Shown: positions 1 to 6,762, numbered from the stretch's first letter. The stretch: 8,632 bases of DNA from a bacterium (GCA_027364665.1 DAHXOW010000060.1:1-8632), one strand, 5' to 3'. Numbers and translations: made by a program. The notes: generated by a model not told the origin, from the sequence alone.

Positions 1-1
1 G

Positions 2-457
2 GAGGCTTTATATTTAACAAAGTTTGCTGATTCGGTAACGATAGTTCATCGGCGATCCGAACTAACAGCTAGCAAGATCCAACGGGATAAAGCGTTTAAT
101 CACTCGAAAATAGATTTTATTTGGAACGCAGAGATCGTTGAGTTTAAAGGTGAAACAAGATTAGAATCAGTTGTTTTGAAACACCTGGCTGACGGCAAGT
201 TAGAAGATAAAAAAATTGACGGAGTTTTTGTGGCCATAGGACATAGACCAAATACCCAATTATTTACTGGACAGCTAGAGATGGATAGTCATGGTTACCT
301 TAAGTCTCACGATGACACGCTCACAAACGTTGACGGAGTATTTGTTTCGGGTGATGTTTCTGATTTTCGTTATCGACAGGCTATTACGGCCGCTGGATCT
401 GGATGTCGGGCAGCAGTAGACGCGGAAAAATTTTTAGCTCATGGCTTGGAACACTAG
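2..457 (+). CDS. trxB: Thioredoxin reductase, C-terminal half (5' end outside window)
   Basis: Thioredoxin reductase is a cytoplasmic FAD enzyme that passes electrons from NADPH to thioredoxin. The reading frame is open from base 2 and about 151 codons are visible of the roughly 310 usual for the family, so the FAD-binding N-terminus and the redox CxxC pair lie upstream of the window. Visible landmarks are a VHRRSELTASKI stretch matching the NADPH 2'-phosphate-binding HRR motif, GVFVAIGHRPNT (the conserved G-x-F-x-x-I-G-x-x-P block), and GVFVSGDVSDFRYRQAITAA, the C-terminal FAD-contacting segment with GD and YRQA, followed by GCRAAVDAEKFL. Together these are diagnostic of low-molecular-weight bacterial TrxB. 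The TTG at 176 is an internal codon, not a start. ftsE follows after 38 bases on the same strand, so read-through is plausible. The gene looks intact as far as it is visible. Confidence 0.93.
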   Translation, partial: EALYLTKFADSVTIVHRRSELTASKIQRDKAFNHSKIDFIWNAEIVEFKGETRLESVVLKHLADGKLEDKKIDGVFVAIGHRPNTQLFTGQLEMDSHGYLKSHDDTLTNVDGVFVSGDVSDFRYRQAITAAGSGCRAAVDAEKFLAHGLEH

Positions 458-473
458 CGGGTTGTGGTAATAT
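446..473 (+). promoter_or_regulatory. Possible weak promoter for ftsE
   Basis: TTGGAA (446-451) and TAATAT (468-473) are separated by 16 bases, and a TG one base before the -10 gives an extended -10. Each hexamer matches consensus at only 4 of 6 positions. The predicted transcript start near 480 would leave almost no room before the ribosome binding site at 481-487. It overlaps the end of trxB. This is a weak call; co-transcription with trxB is an equal alternative. Confidence 0.22.
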
Positions 474-480
474 TACAGAT

Positions 481-487
481 AAAGGGG
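481..487 (+). promoter_or_regulatory. Ribosome binding site that decides the ftsE start
   Basis: The purine run AAAGGGG lies 8 bases before TTG at 496 and only 2 bases before the alternative TTG at 490. The spacing favours 496. No comparable site precedes the upstream in-frame start at 403, which lies inside trxB. Confidence 0.6.
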
Positions 488-495
488 CTTTGGAC

Positions 496-1173
496 TTGAT
501 AGAATTCGTGCATGTTACGAAGAGATATGGTCAGCATAGTGCGGTAAGCGATTTGAATTTTTTCATAGATCGCGATGATTTTGTTACCCTTGTAGGGCCG
601 TCTGGATCAGGTAAATCAACTTTAATCAAATTGTTGATTGCTGAGGAGCGACCCACTTCCGGACAAATTGTTGTGGCTGGTCGCGACATCACCACACTCA
701 CCAATCGAGAATTGCCATATTATCGGCGTAAAATTGGGGTTGTTTTTCAGGATTTCCGACTTTTACCACATAAAACTGTTTATGAGAATGTTGCCTTTGC
801 TTTAGAGGTGAGCGGTGCTAACAATGAGGTGGTTCACGAAAAAGTTTCTGAAGTTTTGGAGTTGGTTGGTTTAACGGAAAAAAGCAGCAGTATGCCAGAT
901 GAGCTATCCGGCGGAGAAAGACAACGGGTTTCAATTGCAAGGGCCTTAGTGCATGAGCCAAAACTCTTAATAGCTGACGAGCCGACCGGGAACCTTGATC
1001 CGATTAACACTTGGGAAATTATCGATTTGCTTTTCAAGATAAACAAACAGGGAACGCTTTGTGTTTTAGCAACCCATGATAAGGAAGTTGTGGACGCTTT
1101 AAAAAAACGAGTAATTACTTTAAGGGAAGGAAAAATAATTGCTGATCAGGAAAAAGGTAAATATGTGCTTTAG
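496..1173 (+). CDS. ftsE: Cell division ATP-binding protein FtsE
   Basis: FtsE is the cytoplasmic ABC ATPase that, with membrane partner FtsX, transmits ATP hydrolysis across the membrane to switch on peptidoglycan hydrolases. With the TTG start at 496 the protein has 225 residues, the usual FtsE length; a start at 403 would add about 31 residues overlapping trxB with no family counterpart. Visible motifs are Walker A GPSGSGKST (34-42), the Q-loop in VFQDFRLLPHKTVYENVAFA (Gln about 85), which is characteristic of FtsE rather than other ABC ATPases, signature LSGGERQ (137-143), Walker B LLIADEPTGNLD (Asp161, Glu162) and the H-loop LATHD (His194). All catalytic residues are present. ftsX follows after 27 bases. 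The family call is firm; the exact start is inferred from ribosome binding site spacing. Confidence 0.96.
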   Translation: MIEFVHVTKRYGQHSAVSDLNFFIDRDDFVTLVGPSGSGKSTLIKLLIAEERPTSGQIVVAGRDITTLTNRELPYYRRKIGVVFQDFRLLPHKTVYENVAFALEVSGANNEVVHEKVSEVLELVGLTEKSSSMPDELSGGERQRVSIARALVHEPKLLIADEPTGNLDPINTWEIIDLLFKINKQGTLCVLATHDKEVVDALKKRVITLREGKIIADQEKGKYVL

Positions 1174-1200
1174 CGTTTTAAATAAAGTTGGGACTAATCG

Positions 1201-2109
1201 ATGGTAAATGTCTATCGCGTATTGAGAACCGGTTTTGTTGATTTTTGGCGCAATCGTTGGCTAGCACTTGCGACTATTGCGGTAATGACCGTGACGATTT
1301 TTACAATTGCTTTATCTATTTTGTTGAATTTTGCAATTAATCAGACGGCCAAAACCCTTGAGAGTCAACTGGACGTCAAAGTCTTTTTCAATGATGCGGC
1401 GACAATGGATCAAATCAATACTTTGGAAAACGCTCTTAAAGCCAGAAATGATGTACAGAGTGTAAGTTTTACCTCGAAACAACAGGCTTTGCAGCAATTC
1501 CGTGAAGAATCGAAATATCGTCAGACTGTGCTTCAACTATTAAATCAGGGATATGGCAATGATTTGCCGAGCAGCATTTCAATTAAGGCAACCGATCCCT
1601 CTTATTTGTCGGATATTGCCAGTTTTGTCTCCCAACCAACCTATTCACCTTTGATTAAACAGGTAAGTTATCAAGAAAATAAACAGCTGATTGATAAGTT
1701 TATTTCGTCGGCTAATTTTATCAAGGAATTGGGCTGGATATTAAGCGTTTTGTTTATCATTATTTCCATATTAGTTATATACAACACAATTATGTTGATG
1801 ATCTTTAGTCGACGAGAAGAAATAGAAATTATGCAGTTAGTAGGTGCTTCATCATGGTATATTCGTGCGCCGTTTATTCTTGAAGGCGTGGTTTATGGGT
1901 TGGCGGCCTCGATAATCACAACCGTTATTCTGCTATTAGTTGCTCATAGTGTGGCTCCGTACATTGATAACTATATAAATAGTCCTTCTTTTCATTTCAC
2001 AAAATTCTTTATGGACCATTTACTGTTTATTACGGCAACGGAGATTTTTGTTGGAGTGGTAATCGGTGCTGCGTGTAGTTACCTTGCGATACGCAAACAC
2101 CTAACATAG
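1201..2109 (+). CDS. ftsX: Cell division membrane protein FtsX
   Basis: FtsX is the permease-like partner of FtsE; its large extracellular loop binds the coiled coil of a peptidoglycan hydrolase or hydrolase activator. The 302-residue protein has the family's four-helix layout: TM1 about 21-46, an extracellular domain about 47-175, TM2 about 179-202, TM3 about 220-250 and TM4 about 273-295. Between TM2 and TM3 lies EEIEIMQLVGAS, the hallmark cytoplasmic segment of FtsX. The N-terminus (VYRVLRTGFVDFWRNRW) matches the conserved cytoplasmic lead-in. The ATG start sits 27 bases after ftsE with only a weak purine run before it, so coupling to ftsE is likely. The next gene encodes a secreted coiled-coil protein, the expected type of FtsX ligand. 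Confidence 0.96.
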   Translation: MVNVYRVLRTGFVDFWRNRWLALATIAVMTVTIFTIALSILLNFAINQTAKTLESQLDVKVFFNDAATMDQINTLENALKARNDVQSVSFTSKQQALQQFREESKYRQTVLQLLNQGYGNDLPSSISIKATDPSYLSDIASFVSQPTYSPLIKQVSYQENKQLIDKFISSANFIKELGWILSVLFIIISILVIYNTIMLMIFSRREEIEIMQLVGASSWYIRAPFILEGVVYGLAASIITTVILLLVAHSVAPYIDNYINSPSFHFTKFFMDHLLFITATEIFVGVVIGAACSYLAIRKHLT

Positions 2110-2118
2110 TGGTTGAGT

Positions 2119-2147
2119 TTGCATACCGATTGTGTCGTTGTTATAAT
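2119..2147 (+). promoter_or_regulatory. Extended -10 promoter for the coiled-coil/C39 gene
   Basis: A perfect TATAAT (2142-2147) is preceded by TG and one base (2139-2141), giving a consensus extended -10. A partial -35, TTGCAT (2119-2124), lies 17 bases upstream. Transcription would start near 2154, leaving a leader of roughly 24 bases before GTG at 2178. The promoter overlaps codons after the ftsX stop, so the hydrolase candidate can be expressed apart from ftsEX. Confidence 0.72.
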
Positions 2148-2166
2148 TTATTCTGCCAAAACGACG

Positions 2167-2174
2167 AAAGAGGA
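2167..2174 (+). promoter_or_regulatory. Ribosome binding site for GTG at 2178
   Basis: AAAGAGGA ends 3 bases before GTG at 2178, a slightly short spacing. It supports 2178 rather than the in-frame GTG at 2109, which lies upstream of the promoter and would put 23 extra residues before the signal peptide. Confidence 0.6.
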
Positions 2175-2177
2175 TAC

Positions 2178-3446
2178 GTGATTTTAAAATCTAAGCTCTA
2201 TAAAGCGACCAGGTTTTTTGTGCCGATCTCTTTTTTGTTATCATTGTCACTGGTTCAATCGCCGGTTCTGGTAAATGCTAGTACGTACTCGGATTTGTTA
2301 AATCAGCAAAGTAATTTAAATAACAAAATAAGCCAGAGCGAGCTATCTCAGCAAAGCCAACAATCTTTAGCGGATCAATTGAAGAGTCAGGTGGATAATT
2401 TAAATTCATCTATACAATCTGCTCAAAACTCGATTAACAGCATCAATAATAATATCGTCAATGTTAATTCGCAAATCAGCGATTTGAATTTGCAAATTGG
2501 CGAAAAAGAAACAGAGATTAATGATGAAAAATCCAAATTGGAATTAGCTGTTAGCGAAATGTATATTGAACAATCAACCGATACACCAATATTGGATTTA
2601 GCACAAGAAAATGTTTCTTCTGCCATCACGCAACAACAAAATTATCAAGCTGTTGAGAGTCAAATATCGCAAAAGGCCGCAGAAATTCAACAAATGAAAC
2701 AGCAGCTGGAACAACAAAGACAAAGCCTCGTTGGTAAGCAAAACAGTTTGAAAGCAATGCAACAACAACAACAAGCACAAAAGGATGCACTAAACAGCCA
2801 ATTGGCTTTGAAAAATCAACTACTCGATCAAACAATATCCACCGTTGCGCAACTACAACAAACCATCAATCAATACCAGGTTCAACTGGCAAGTGTGAAC
2901 AGCAGCATAGAATTATTAAATTATATTGGATTACGCGGTTCTTTTGTTCCAGCTTCTGGCGACTTGGTAGTTGTAAATAATTGGGTAAATAGTGGTGATT
3001 ATTATGCTCAGTGGCAACAGCCATGGGGTAGCATGGCGATGGGGAGCGGCTGGACTATGGCTGATTCGGGTTGTTTAGTGACATCATTAACCATGGTTGC
3101 TAATTATTATGGTATTAAAATTAACCCTGGCAACATGTTATCAAGCCTAAAGCAGAACGGTTTGATTGGGAGCAATGCTTTTACTAGTTCTAGCGGATCG
3201 ATAGTTTTTTCTGGAAAGACCTTTTCTTGGACCTCGGAAGGGGCGAATTGGGGTGACATTGAAAATCGTTTAAATAACGGAATGCCGGTAATTGCTCATC
3301 TAGGACCAGAGGGACATTATGTGGTGATAAGCGGAAAGGATAGTTCTGGTAGATACATTGTTGAAGACCCATACTATTCTCCAACGCAAAACTCTGGCTA
3401 TTCATCGGACGATGTAGATCAATTCTATCTACCTACAGCTAATTAG
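2178..3446 (+). CDS. Secreted coiled-coil protein with C-terminal C39-like cysteine peptidase domain; candidate FtsEX-controlled wall hydrolase
   Basis: From GTG 2178 the protein has 422 residues. Residues 1-34 form a signal peptide: basic start, hydrophobic VPISFLLSLSLV core and cleavage likely after VNA. Residues about 38-250 form a long coiled coil rich in Gln, Ser and Asn, with a QQQQQ run at 195-199, resembling the N-termini of PcsB, CwlO, RipC and EnvC, the known FtsEX partners. A short linker leads to a C39-like papain-fold domain about 262-422. It starts with YYAQWQQPWGSMAMG and holds the nucleophile in DSGCLVTSLTMVANYYG (Cys299), with GHYVVISG (His380) and YIVEDPYYS (Asp397) completing a Cys-His-Asp triad. 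The gene lies directly after ftsX and before a Ctp protease. Known partners usually end in CHAP, NlpC/P60 or M23 domains. The fold and triad are read from sequence patterns; activity on peptidoglycan is inferred from context. A role in peptide or protein cleavage is the alternative. Confidence 0.85.
   Translation: MILKSKLYKATRFFVPISFLLSLSLVQSPVLVNASTYSDLLNQQSNLNNKISQSELSQQSQQSLADQLKSQVDNLNSSIQSAQNSINSINNNIVNVNSQISDLNLQIGEKETEINDEKSKLELAVSEMYIEQSTDTPILDLAQENVSSAITQQQNYQAVESQISQKAAEIQQMKQQLEQQRQSLVGKQNSLKAMQQQQQAQKDALNSQLALKNQLLDQTISTVAQLQQTINQYQVQLASVNSSIELLNYIGLRGSFVPASGDLVVVNNWVNSGDYYAQWQQPWGSMAMGSGWTMADSGCLVTSLTMVANYYGIKINPGNMLSSLKQNGLIGSNAFTSSSGSIVFSGKTFSWTSEGANWGDIENRLNNGMPVIAHLGPEGHYVVISGKDSSGRYIVEDPYYSPTQNSGYSSDDVDQFYLPTAN
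2760..2774 (+). repeat. CAA trinucleotide repeat (5 copies) inside coding region
   Basis: Five tandem CAA codons encode a QQQQQ run within the coiled coil. The unit keeps frame, so copy-number change would alter the coil length by one residue per unit. Confidence 0.9.
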
Positions 3447-3486
3447 TGTTGCGAAAGTGCTAAATTAAAGCATCGGGAGAAACTGA

Positions 3487-4698
3487 ATGAATCAAAAACG
3501 GTTTACATCTATTAGGATTATCGGCATCATACTTGCCCTGGTTGGCATGTTTGCTTTGGGATTTGGTACGGCGAACAGTATGAATGGTGGCTGGCTAGGT
3601 GAGCAGATACTGGCCTGGCATTATGGATCGGGTTCTTCTGGGAATACCGCTAACTTCTCTCTGTTTTGGAACGTTTGGAATGACGTTCACCAAAAATATG
3701 CGGGTAAAATTAATGACCAGCAACTGGTTTATGGAGCGATCAGCGGTATGGTAAATGGTCTTGGCGATCCGTATACGGTTTTCATGAACCCTTCGGACGC
3801 CAAACAGTTTTCTCAGGATATTCAGGGGCAATTTTACGGGATCGGGGTAGAAATCGGCGTACAAAACTCCACTTTAGTTGTTATTTCTCCTCTTGATGGT
3901 TCTCCGGCCCAGAAGGCCGGTATAAAAGCCGGCGATACAATTGTAAAGATAAACGGACAAGACGTGTCGAATATGACACTAGACCAGGCTGTGGCGGCGA
4001 TAAGAGGCCAAAAAGGCACGACAGTGAAGTTAACTATTTTACCAAAAGGAGCGTCGTCAACATCCGATGTCAGCATAGTCAGAGGTTTGATAGAGGTAAA
4101 GTCGGTAAACTGGTCAATTAAGAATGGTAACATTGGTTATGTGCGGATAAGTCAGTTTAGTGACGATACGGTCAGCCTGATGCAACAGGCGCTGAATTCT
4201 TTTAAAAAGCAAAATGTTAAAGGTGTGATTCTTGATTTGCGAGATAACCCGGGTGGCTATCTTACAGGAGCTCAAGATGTTGCCAGCATGTTTATATCTA
4301 AGGGAATAGTTGTCTCCGAGAAGGATAAGCAGGGGCAGGTAACCAGTTTGTTTGCAACAGGGAATGTTATTCTGCCGCAGACTCCACTGGTGGTTTTGGT
4401 AAATGGCGGATCTGCTTCCGCGGCCGAGATAGTATCGGGTGCTATTCAGGATGATAAACGGGGTACTTTGGTTGGAGAAAAAACTTTTGGTAAAGGAAGT
4501 GTGCAAGATGTTCTTGATCTGGTCGGCGGATCAAGCCTTAAAGTTACCATTGCTCACTGGTTGACACCAAAAGGTCACATGATCGATAAAAAAGGTATTG
4601 AACCTGATGTAATAGTTCCACTTTCTAGTGCTGATGCTGCAGCCGGAAAAGATCCTCAGTTGGATAAAGCAATTTCTATTTTGAACGGACAAAAATGA
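3487..4698 (+). CDS. ctpA: Membrane-anchored PDZ/S41 carboxy-terminal processing protease (CtpA/CtpB family)
   Basis: Ctp proteases are serine proteases with a Ser-Lys dyad that trim or degrade extracytoplasmic proteins, including peptidoglycan hydrolases in some bacteria. The 403-residue protein has an N-terminal membrane anchor about 11-28, a helical region with NGLGDPYTVFMNP (conserved before the PDZ), and a PDZ domain about 118-190 beginning YGIGVEIG and containing SPAQKAGIKAGDTIVKINGQ. The S41 core follows, with GYVRISQFS and LDLRDNPGGYL. The catalytic serine is Ser311 in NGGSASAAEI and the lysine is Lys336 in TFGKGSVQ, exactly 25 residues apart as in E. coli Prc and plant CtpA. GGGAGA at 3475-3480 lies 6 bases before the ATG. 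The stop overlaps the rplI start. Placement right after ftsEX and a candidate hydrolase suggests it processes or turns over that hydrolase; this is inferred. The protein looks complete and active. Confidence 0.94.
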   Translation: MNQKRFTSIRIIGIILALVGMFALGFGTANSMNGGWLGEQILAWHYGSGSSGNTANFSLFWNVWNDVHQKYAGKINDQQLVYGAISGMVNGLGDPYTVFMNPSDAKQFSQDIQGQFYGIGVEIGVQNSTLVVISPLDGSPAQKAGIKAGDTIVKINGQDVSNMTLDQAVAAIRGQKGTTVKLTILPKGASSTSDVSIVRGLIEVKSVNWSIKNGNIGYVRISQFSDDTVSLMQQALNSFKKQNVKGVILDLRDNPGGYLTGAQDVASMFISKGIVVSEKDKQGQVTSLFATGNVILPQTPLVVLVNGGSASAAEIVSGAIQDDKRGTLVGEKTFGKGSVQDVLDLVGGSSLKVTIAHWLTPKGHMIDKKGIEPDVIVPLSSADAAAGKDPQLDKAISILNGQK

Positions 4699-5126
4699 AA
4701 GTTTTTTTACTGCAAAATGTTTCCGGCATAGGAAAAGCCGGTGAGCTGGTAGAGGTCAAAGACGGTTTTGCAAAGAACGCATTACTGCCGAAAGGACAGG
4801 CTGTCTTGCCGGGTAGCCAGTCGGCGCAACGGTTCGTTTTGGATATGAAACGAGGCCAGATTGAGCGTGACCGTCAGGAGAAAATGTACAAAGAAAAAGC
4901 CGCTCTTTTAAACGGTCGAAAATATACAATTTCAGTAAAAGTCGGTGATAACGGCAAAGTGTTTGGGAGCGTAACCAAAAATGACCTGACTAAACTGGTT
5001 GGAGTTAATAAGGATCAAATAATTCTTGACGGACAAATTAAGAGCCTGGGAAACCATGAGATAGGTCTGGATTTCGGCAACAATATCCGTTCGCGGATTA
5101 TTATTGAAGTTGTGCCTCATTCATAA
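4695..5126 (+). CDS. rplI: 50S ribosomal protein bL9
   Basis: bL9 binds 23S rRNA near the L1 stalk base and helps keep the reading frame during translation. The 143-residue product is close to the usual 148 or so. The N-terminal RNA-binding domain (about 1-50) has MKVFLLQNVSGIGKAGELVE and VKDGFAKNALLPKGQA, the family signature. A long charged connecting helix (about 45-75) follows, then the C-terminal domain with GKVFGSVTKNDLTKLV and a closing IIIEVVPHS strand. The ATG shares four bases (ATGA) with the end of the upstream protease gene and has only a poor ribosome binding site, so translation is probably coupled. The position next to ctpA is unusual: rplI commonly sits with rpsF/ssb/rpsR or dnaB. 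The identity is firm. Confidence 0.96.
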   Translation: MKVFLLQNVSGIGKAGELVEVKDGFAKNALLPKGQAVLPGSQSAQRFVLDMKRGQIERDRQEKMYKEKAALLNGRKYTISVKVGDNGKVFGSVTKNDLTKLVGVNKDQIILDGQIKSLGNHEIGLDFGNNIRSRIIIEVVPHS

Positions 5127-5152
5127 ATCGGATAAAGTAGAGCCGAGGGGCA

Positions 5153-6706
5153 ATGGATCAAAACAATAATGAAAAGCCTTGGATTATGCCAGACGAAGCA
5201 ACCGATTCGAGTGTTGGTTCTTCTGTAAATGTTTCTTCCGCTGATAGTGTTTCGAAGGAGAATTCTGGCTTAGTTGGCTCTGACCCTGTTCATTCCGCAG
5301 CTCCGGTTGTCTCGGTTCCCGATAGTGTCCATGCGGAGCCCGAATTTCAATCATCTAATCAACCTAAATCCGCTTCAGACTCTATCCCGGCTACTTCGGT
5401 AACACTTTCTGTCGGGACCAATAATCCCGATCATTCTCCTGCGCCCGTGTCGGTTCCAACCCCCCCTAGTCCTCAGCCCCCAGTCTCGACATCTGTTACT
5501 CACAGTCAGCCAAAAATATCCGAGCACCGTCATAAATCAAGACTGTCCTTGTTATGGTGGCTGCTAGCGGTTTTGGTTCTTGTCGTCTTAGGGATTATTG
5601 GCGCCGTTTATGCCGATGATAATGGACAGTGGGACAATGGGTTATCAGCCAAACTAGGTTTTTTGCCAGTATCATCATGGTGGAATGGTCTTTCGGCCGT
5701 GCCTTCTGCCGCTTCTGGCCAGGTGTTGGCGGCTATTACACAGCAACCAGGGCTTGAGTACACCGGAACAATGACTGTCAGTCAAGCAACAGGCGAGTCA
5801 ACTGGCAGTGCGGTGGCTCAGTCCAATGTTTTTTTTAATTTATTAGCCGTGCCAAGCACTAATTTTGATTTTACTTATGTGAGAAACAATTATTCTGCCA
5901 AGTTCAGTTTTAGTGACACTGGAGTAATTACGGCAGGGGAATATCGTGTTGTTGGAGGCCAAGCTTATTTTTCCGGTAATTTCGGATCCACTAATGGTTC
6001 AACCAGTACTAGTTGGCTTAAACTAGGAAATGCTCCTAGCTTTTCGATTGGTTCAATCTTTAACATTTTGGCTGATGATATAAAACAAGCATCTTTTGTT
6101 GGTAATGAGAAGATTAATAATACGGATGTTTACCATTTTAATACCACGATATCTGGCAATTTGATTCCGATTTTTGCTCAATCTAATCCAAACGGTTTGT
6201 TAGGTAGTTGGGCTAAAGGTCATGGGCCTTTGGATATTTGGGTTTCTCGAATCACACATCTCCCTTATGAGTTTAAGCTGTCTTTAAATAATCCCAGTAC
6301 GGGTCAAATATTAGTTGTTTCGGCCGTTTTAAGCCCGCAAATGGCATCCCGGTCCATTACTGCTCCCAGCGGTTCAAATGTTATTTCTGCAACCGTAACC
6401 CCAGATCAACAAAGAAAAAACGATTTAAAAACTATTGCAAGCGCTCTTCAAAAATATTATGCATCTAATGGTGTGTTTCCCAAATCACTATCTACAGATA
6501 AGTTAAATAATCCCGATTCCATTTTAGTTCAAGCGCTTGTTCCAAATTATTTGACAACCATGCCCTCCGATCCTAACTCTAAATATTATTACGCGTACAC
6601 GTCTAATGGCTCGACTTACAGTTTGTCGGCAGTTTTGGATAACGCAAATGATCCAGATGGAGTGAAGAGCGGTTCGTTAACACTTTATATTTTAAACGGT
6701 AACTGA
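5153..6706 (+). CDS. Single-pass membrane protein with LprG/LppX-like ectodomain and pseudopilin-head-like C-terminus, function unknown
   Basis: I do not recognise this 517-residue protein as a named family. Residues 1-128 are low complexity, rich in Ser, Pro, Val and Asp (for example PTPPSPQPPVSTS), and probably disordered in the cytoplasm. A basic stretch (HRHKSR) precedes one membrane helix about 131-153, which by the positive-inside rule puts the C-terminus outside. Residues about 185-410 are rich in short strands, with patterns such as VVGGQAYFSGNFG, SWLKLG, VGNEKINNTDVYHFNTTI and GPLDIWVSRITHLPYEFKLS that recall LppX/LprAFG or LolA-type half-barrel lipoproteins. Residues about 421-517 start with NDLKTIASALQKYYASNGVF, followed by MPSDPNSKYYYAYTS and YSLSAVLDN, closely resembling the head of type II/IV pseudopilins but lacking the prepilin leader. 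GAGGGG at 5145-5150 precedes the ATG at short spacing. The stop codon overlaps nothing; a promoter begins next to it. The domain readings are inferences. Confidence 0.82.
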   Translation: MDQNNNEKPWIMPDEATDSSVGSSVNVSSADSVSKENSGLVGSDPVHSAAPVVSVPDSVHAEPEFQSSNQPKSASDSIPATSVTLSVGTNNPDHSPAPVSVPTPPSPQPPVSTSVTHSQPKISEHRHKSRLSLLWWLLAVLVLVVLGIIGAVYADDNGQWDNGLSAKLGFLPVSSWWNGLSAVPSAASGQVLAAITQQPGLEYTGTMTVSQATGESTGSAVAQSNVFFNLLAVPSTNFDFTYVRNNYSAKFSFSDTGVITAGEYRVVGGQAYFSGNFGSTNGSTSTSWLKLGNAPSFSIGSIFNILADDIKQASFVGNEKINNTDVYHFNTTISGNLIPIFAQSNPNGLLGSWAKGHGPLDIWVSRITHLPYEFKLSLNNPSTGQILVVSAVLSPQMASRSITAPSGSNVISATVTPDQQRKNDLKTIASALQKYYASNGVFPKSLSTDKLNNPDSILVQALVPNYLTTMPSDPNSKYYYAYTSNGSTYSLSAVLDNANDPDGVKSGSLTLYILNGN

Positions 6707-6735
6707 TTGACAAATAATGGATAACTTTGTAAAAG
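6707..6735 (+). promoter_or_regulatory. Promoter for the lemA-htpX-ligA group
   Basis: A perfect TTGACA (6707-6712) is followed after 17 bases by TAAAAG (6730-6735, 4 of 6 matches to TATAAT). It begins immediately after the preceding stop codon. Transcription would start near 6742, about 20 bases before the lemA ATG and just upstream of its ribosome binding site. Confidence 0.55.
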
Positions 6736-6751
6736 TAAACAGGTAAATATT

Positions 6752-6757
6752 AAGGAG
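6752..6757 (+). promoter_or_regulatory. Strong ribosome binding site of lemA
   Basis: AAGGAG matches the anti-Shine-Dalgarno sequence closely and lies 5 bases before ATG 6763. It is the best ribosome binding site in the window and points to high LemA expression. Confidence 0.75.
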
Positions 6758-6762
6758 AGGTT

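Noticed and set aside
403..495. N-terminal extension of ftsE starting inside trxB
   Set aside because: The extra residues have no counterpart in FtsE, overlap trxB in another frame, and lack a ribosome binding site; TTG 496 with AAAGGGG 8 bases upstream fits better.
2109..2177. Longer start (GTG 2109) for the coiled-coil C39 protein
   Set aside because: It lies upstream of the -10 element and would put a Cys-rich, non-hydrophobic stretch before the signal peptide; GTG 2178 has a ribosome binding site.
3447..3486. Possible terminator between the C39 gene and ctpA
   Set aside because: The only inverted pair (TGCT/AGCA near 3458-3472) is 4 bases long with no T-run after it, too weak to call.
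4114..4506. Minus-strand open frame of 130 codons within the protease gene
   Set aside because: It lies wholly within the coding region of a conserved S41 protease, shows no recognisable domain, and is a codon-composition shadow, as are the other minus-strand frames in the window.
5104..5136. Possible promoter before the 517-residue protein (TTGAAG with downstream CATAAA or GATAAA)
   Set aside because: The spacers are about 12 or 21 bases, outside the workable range, so no promoter is called.
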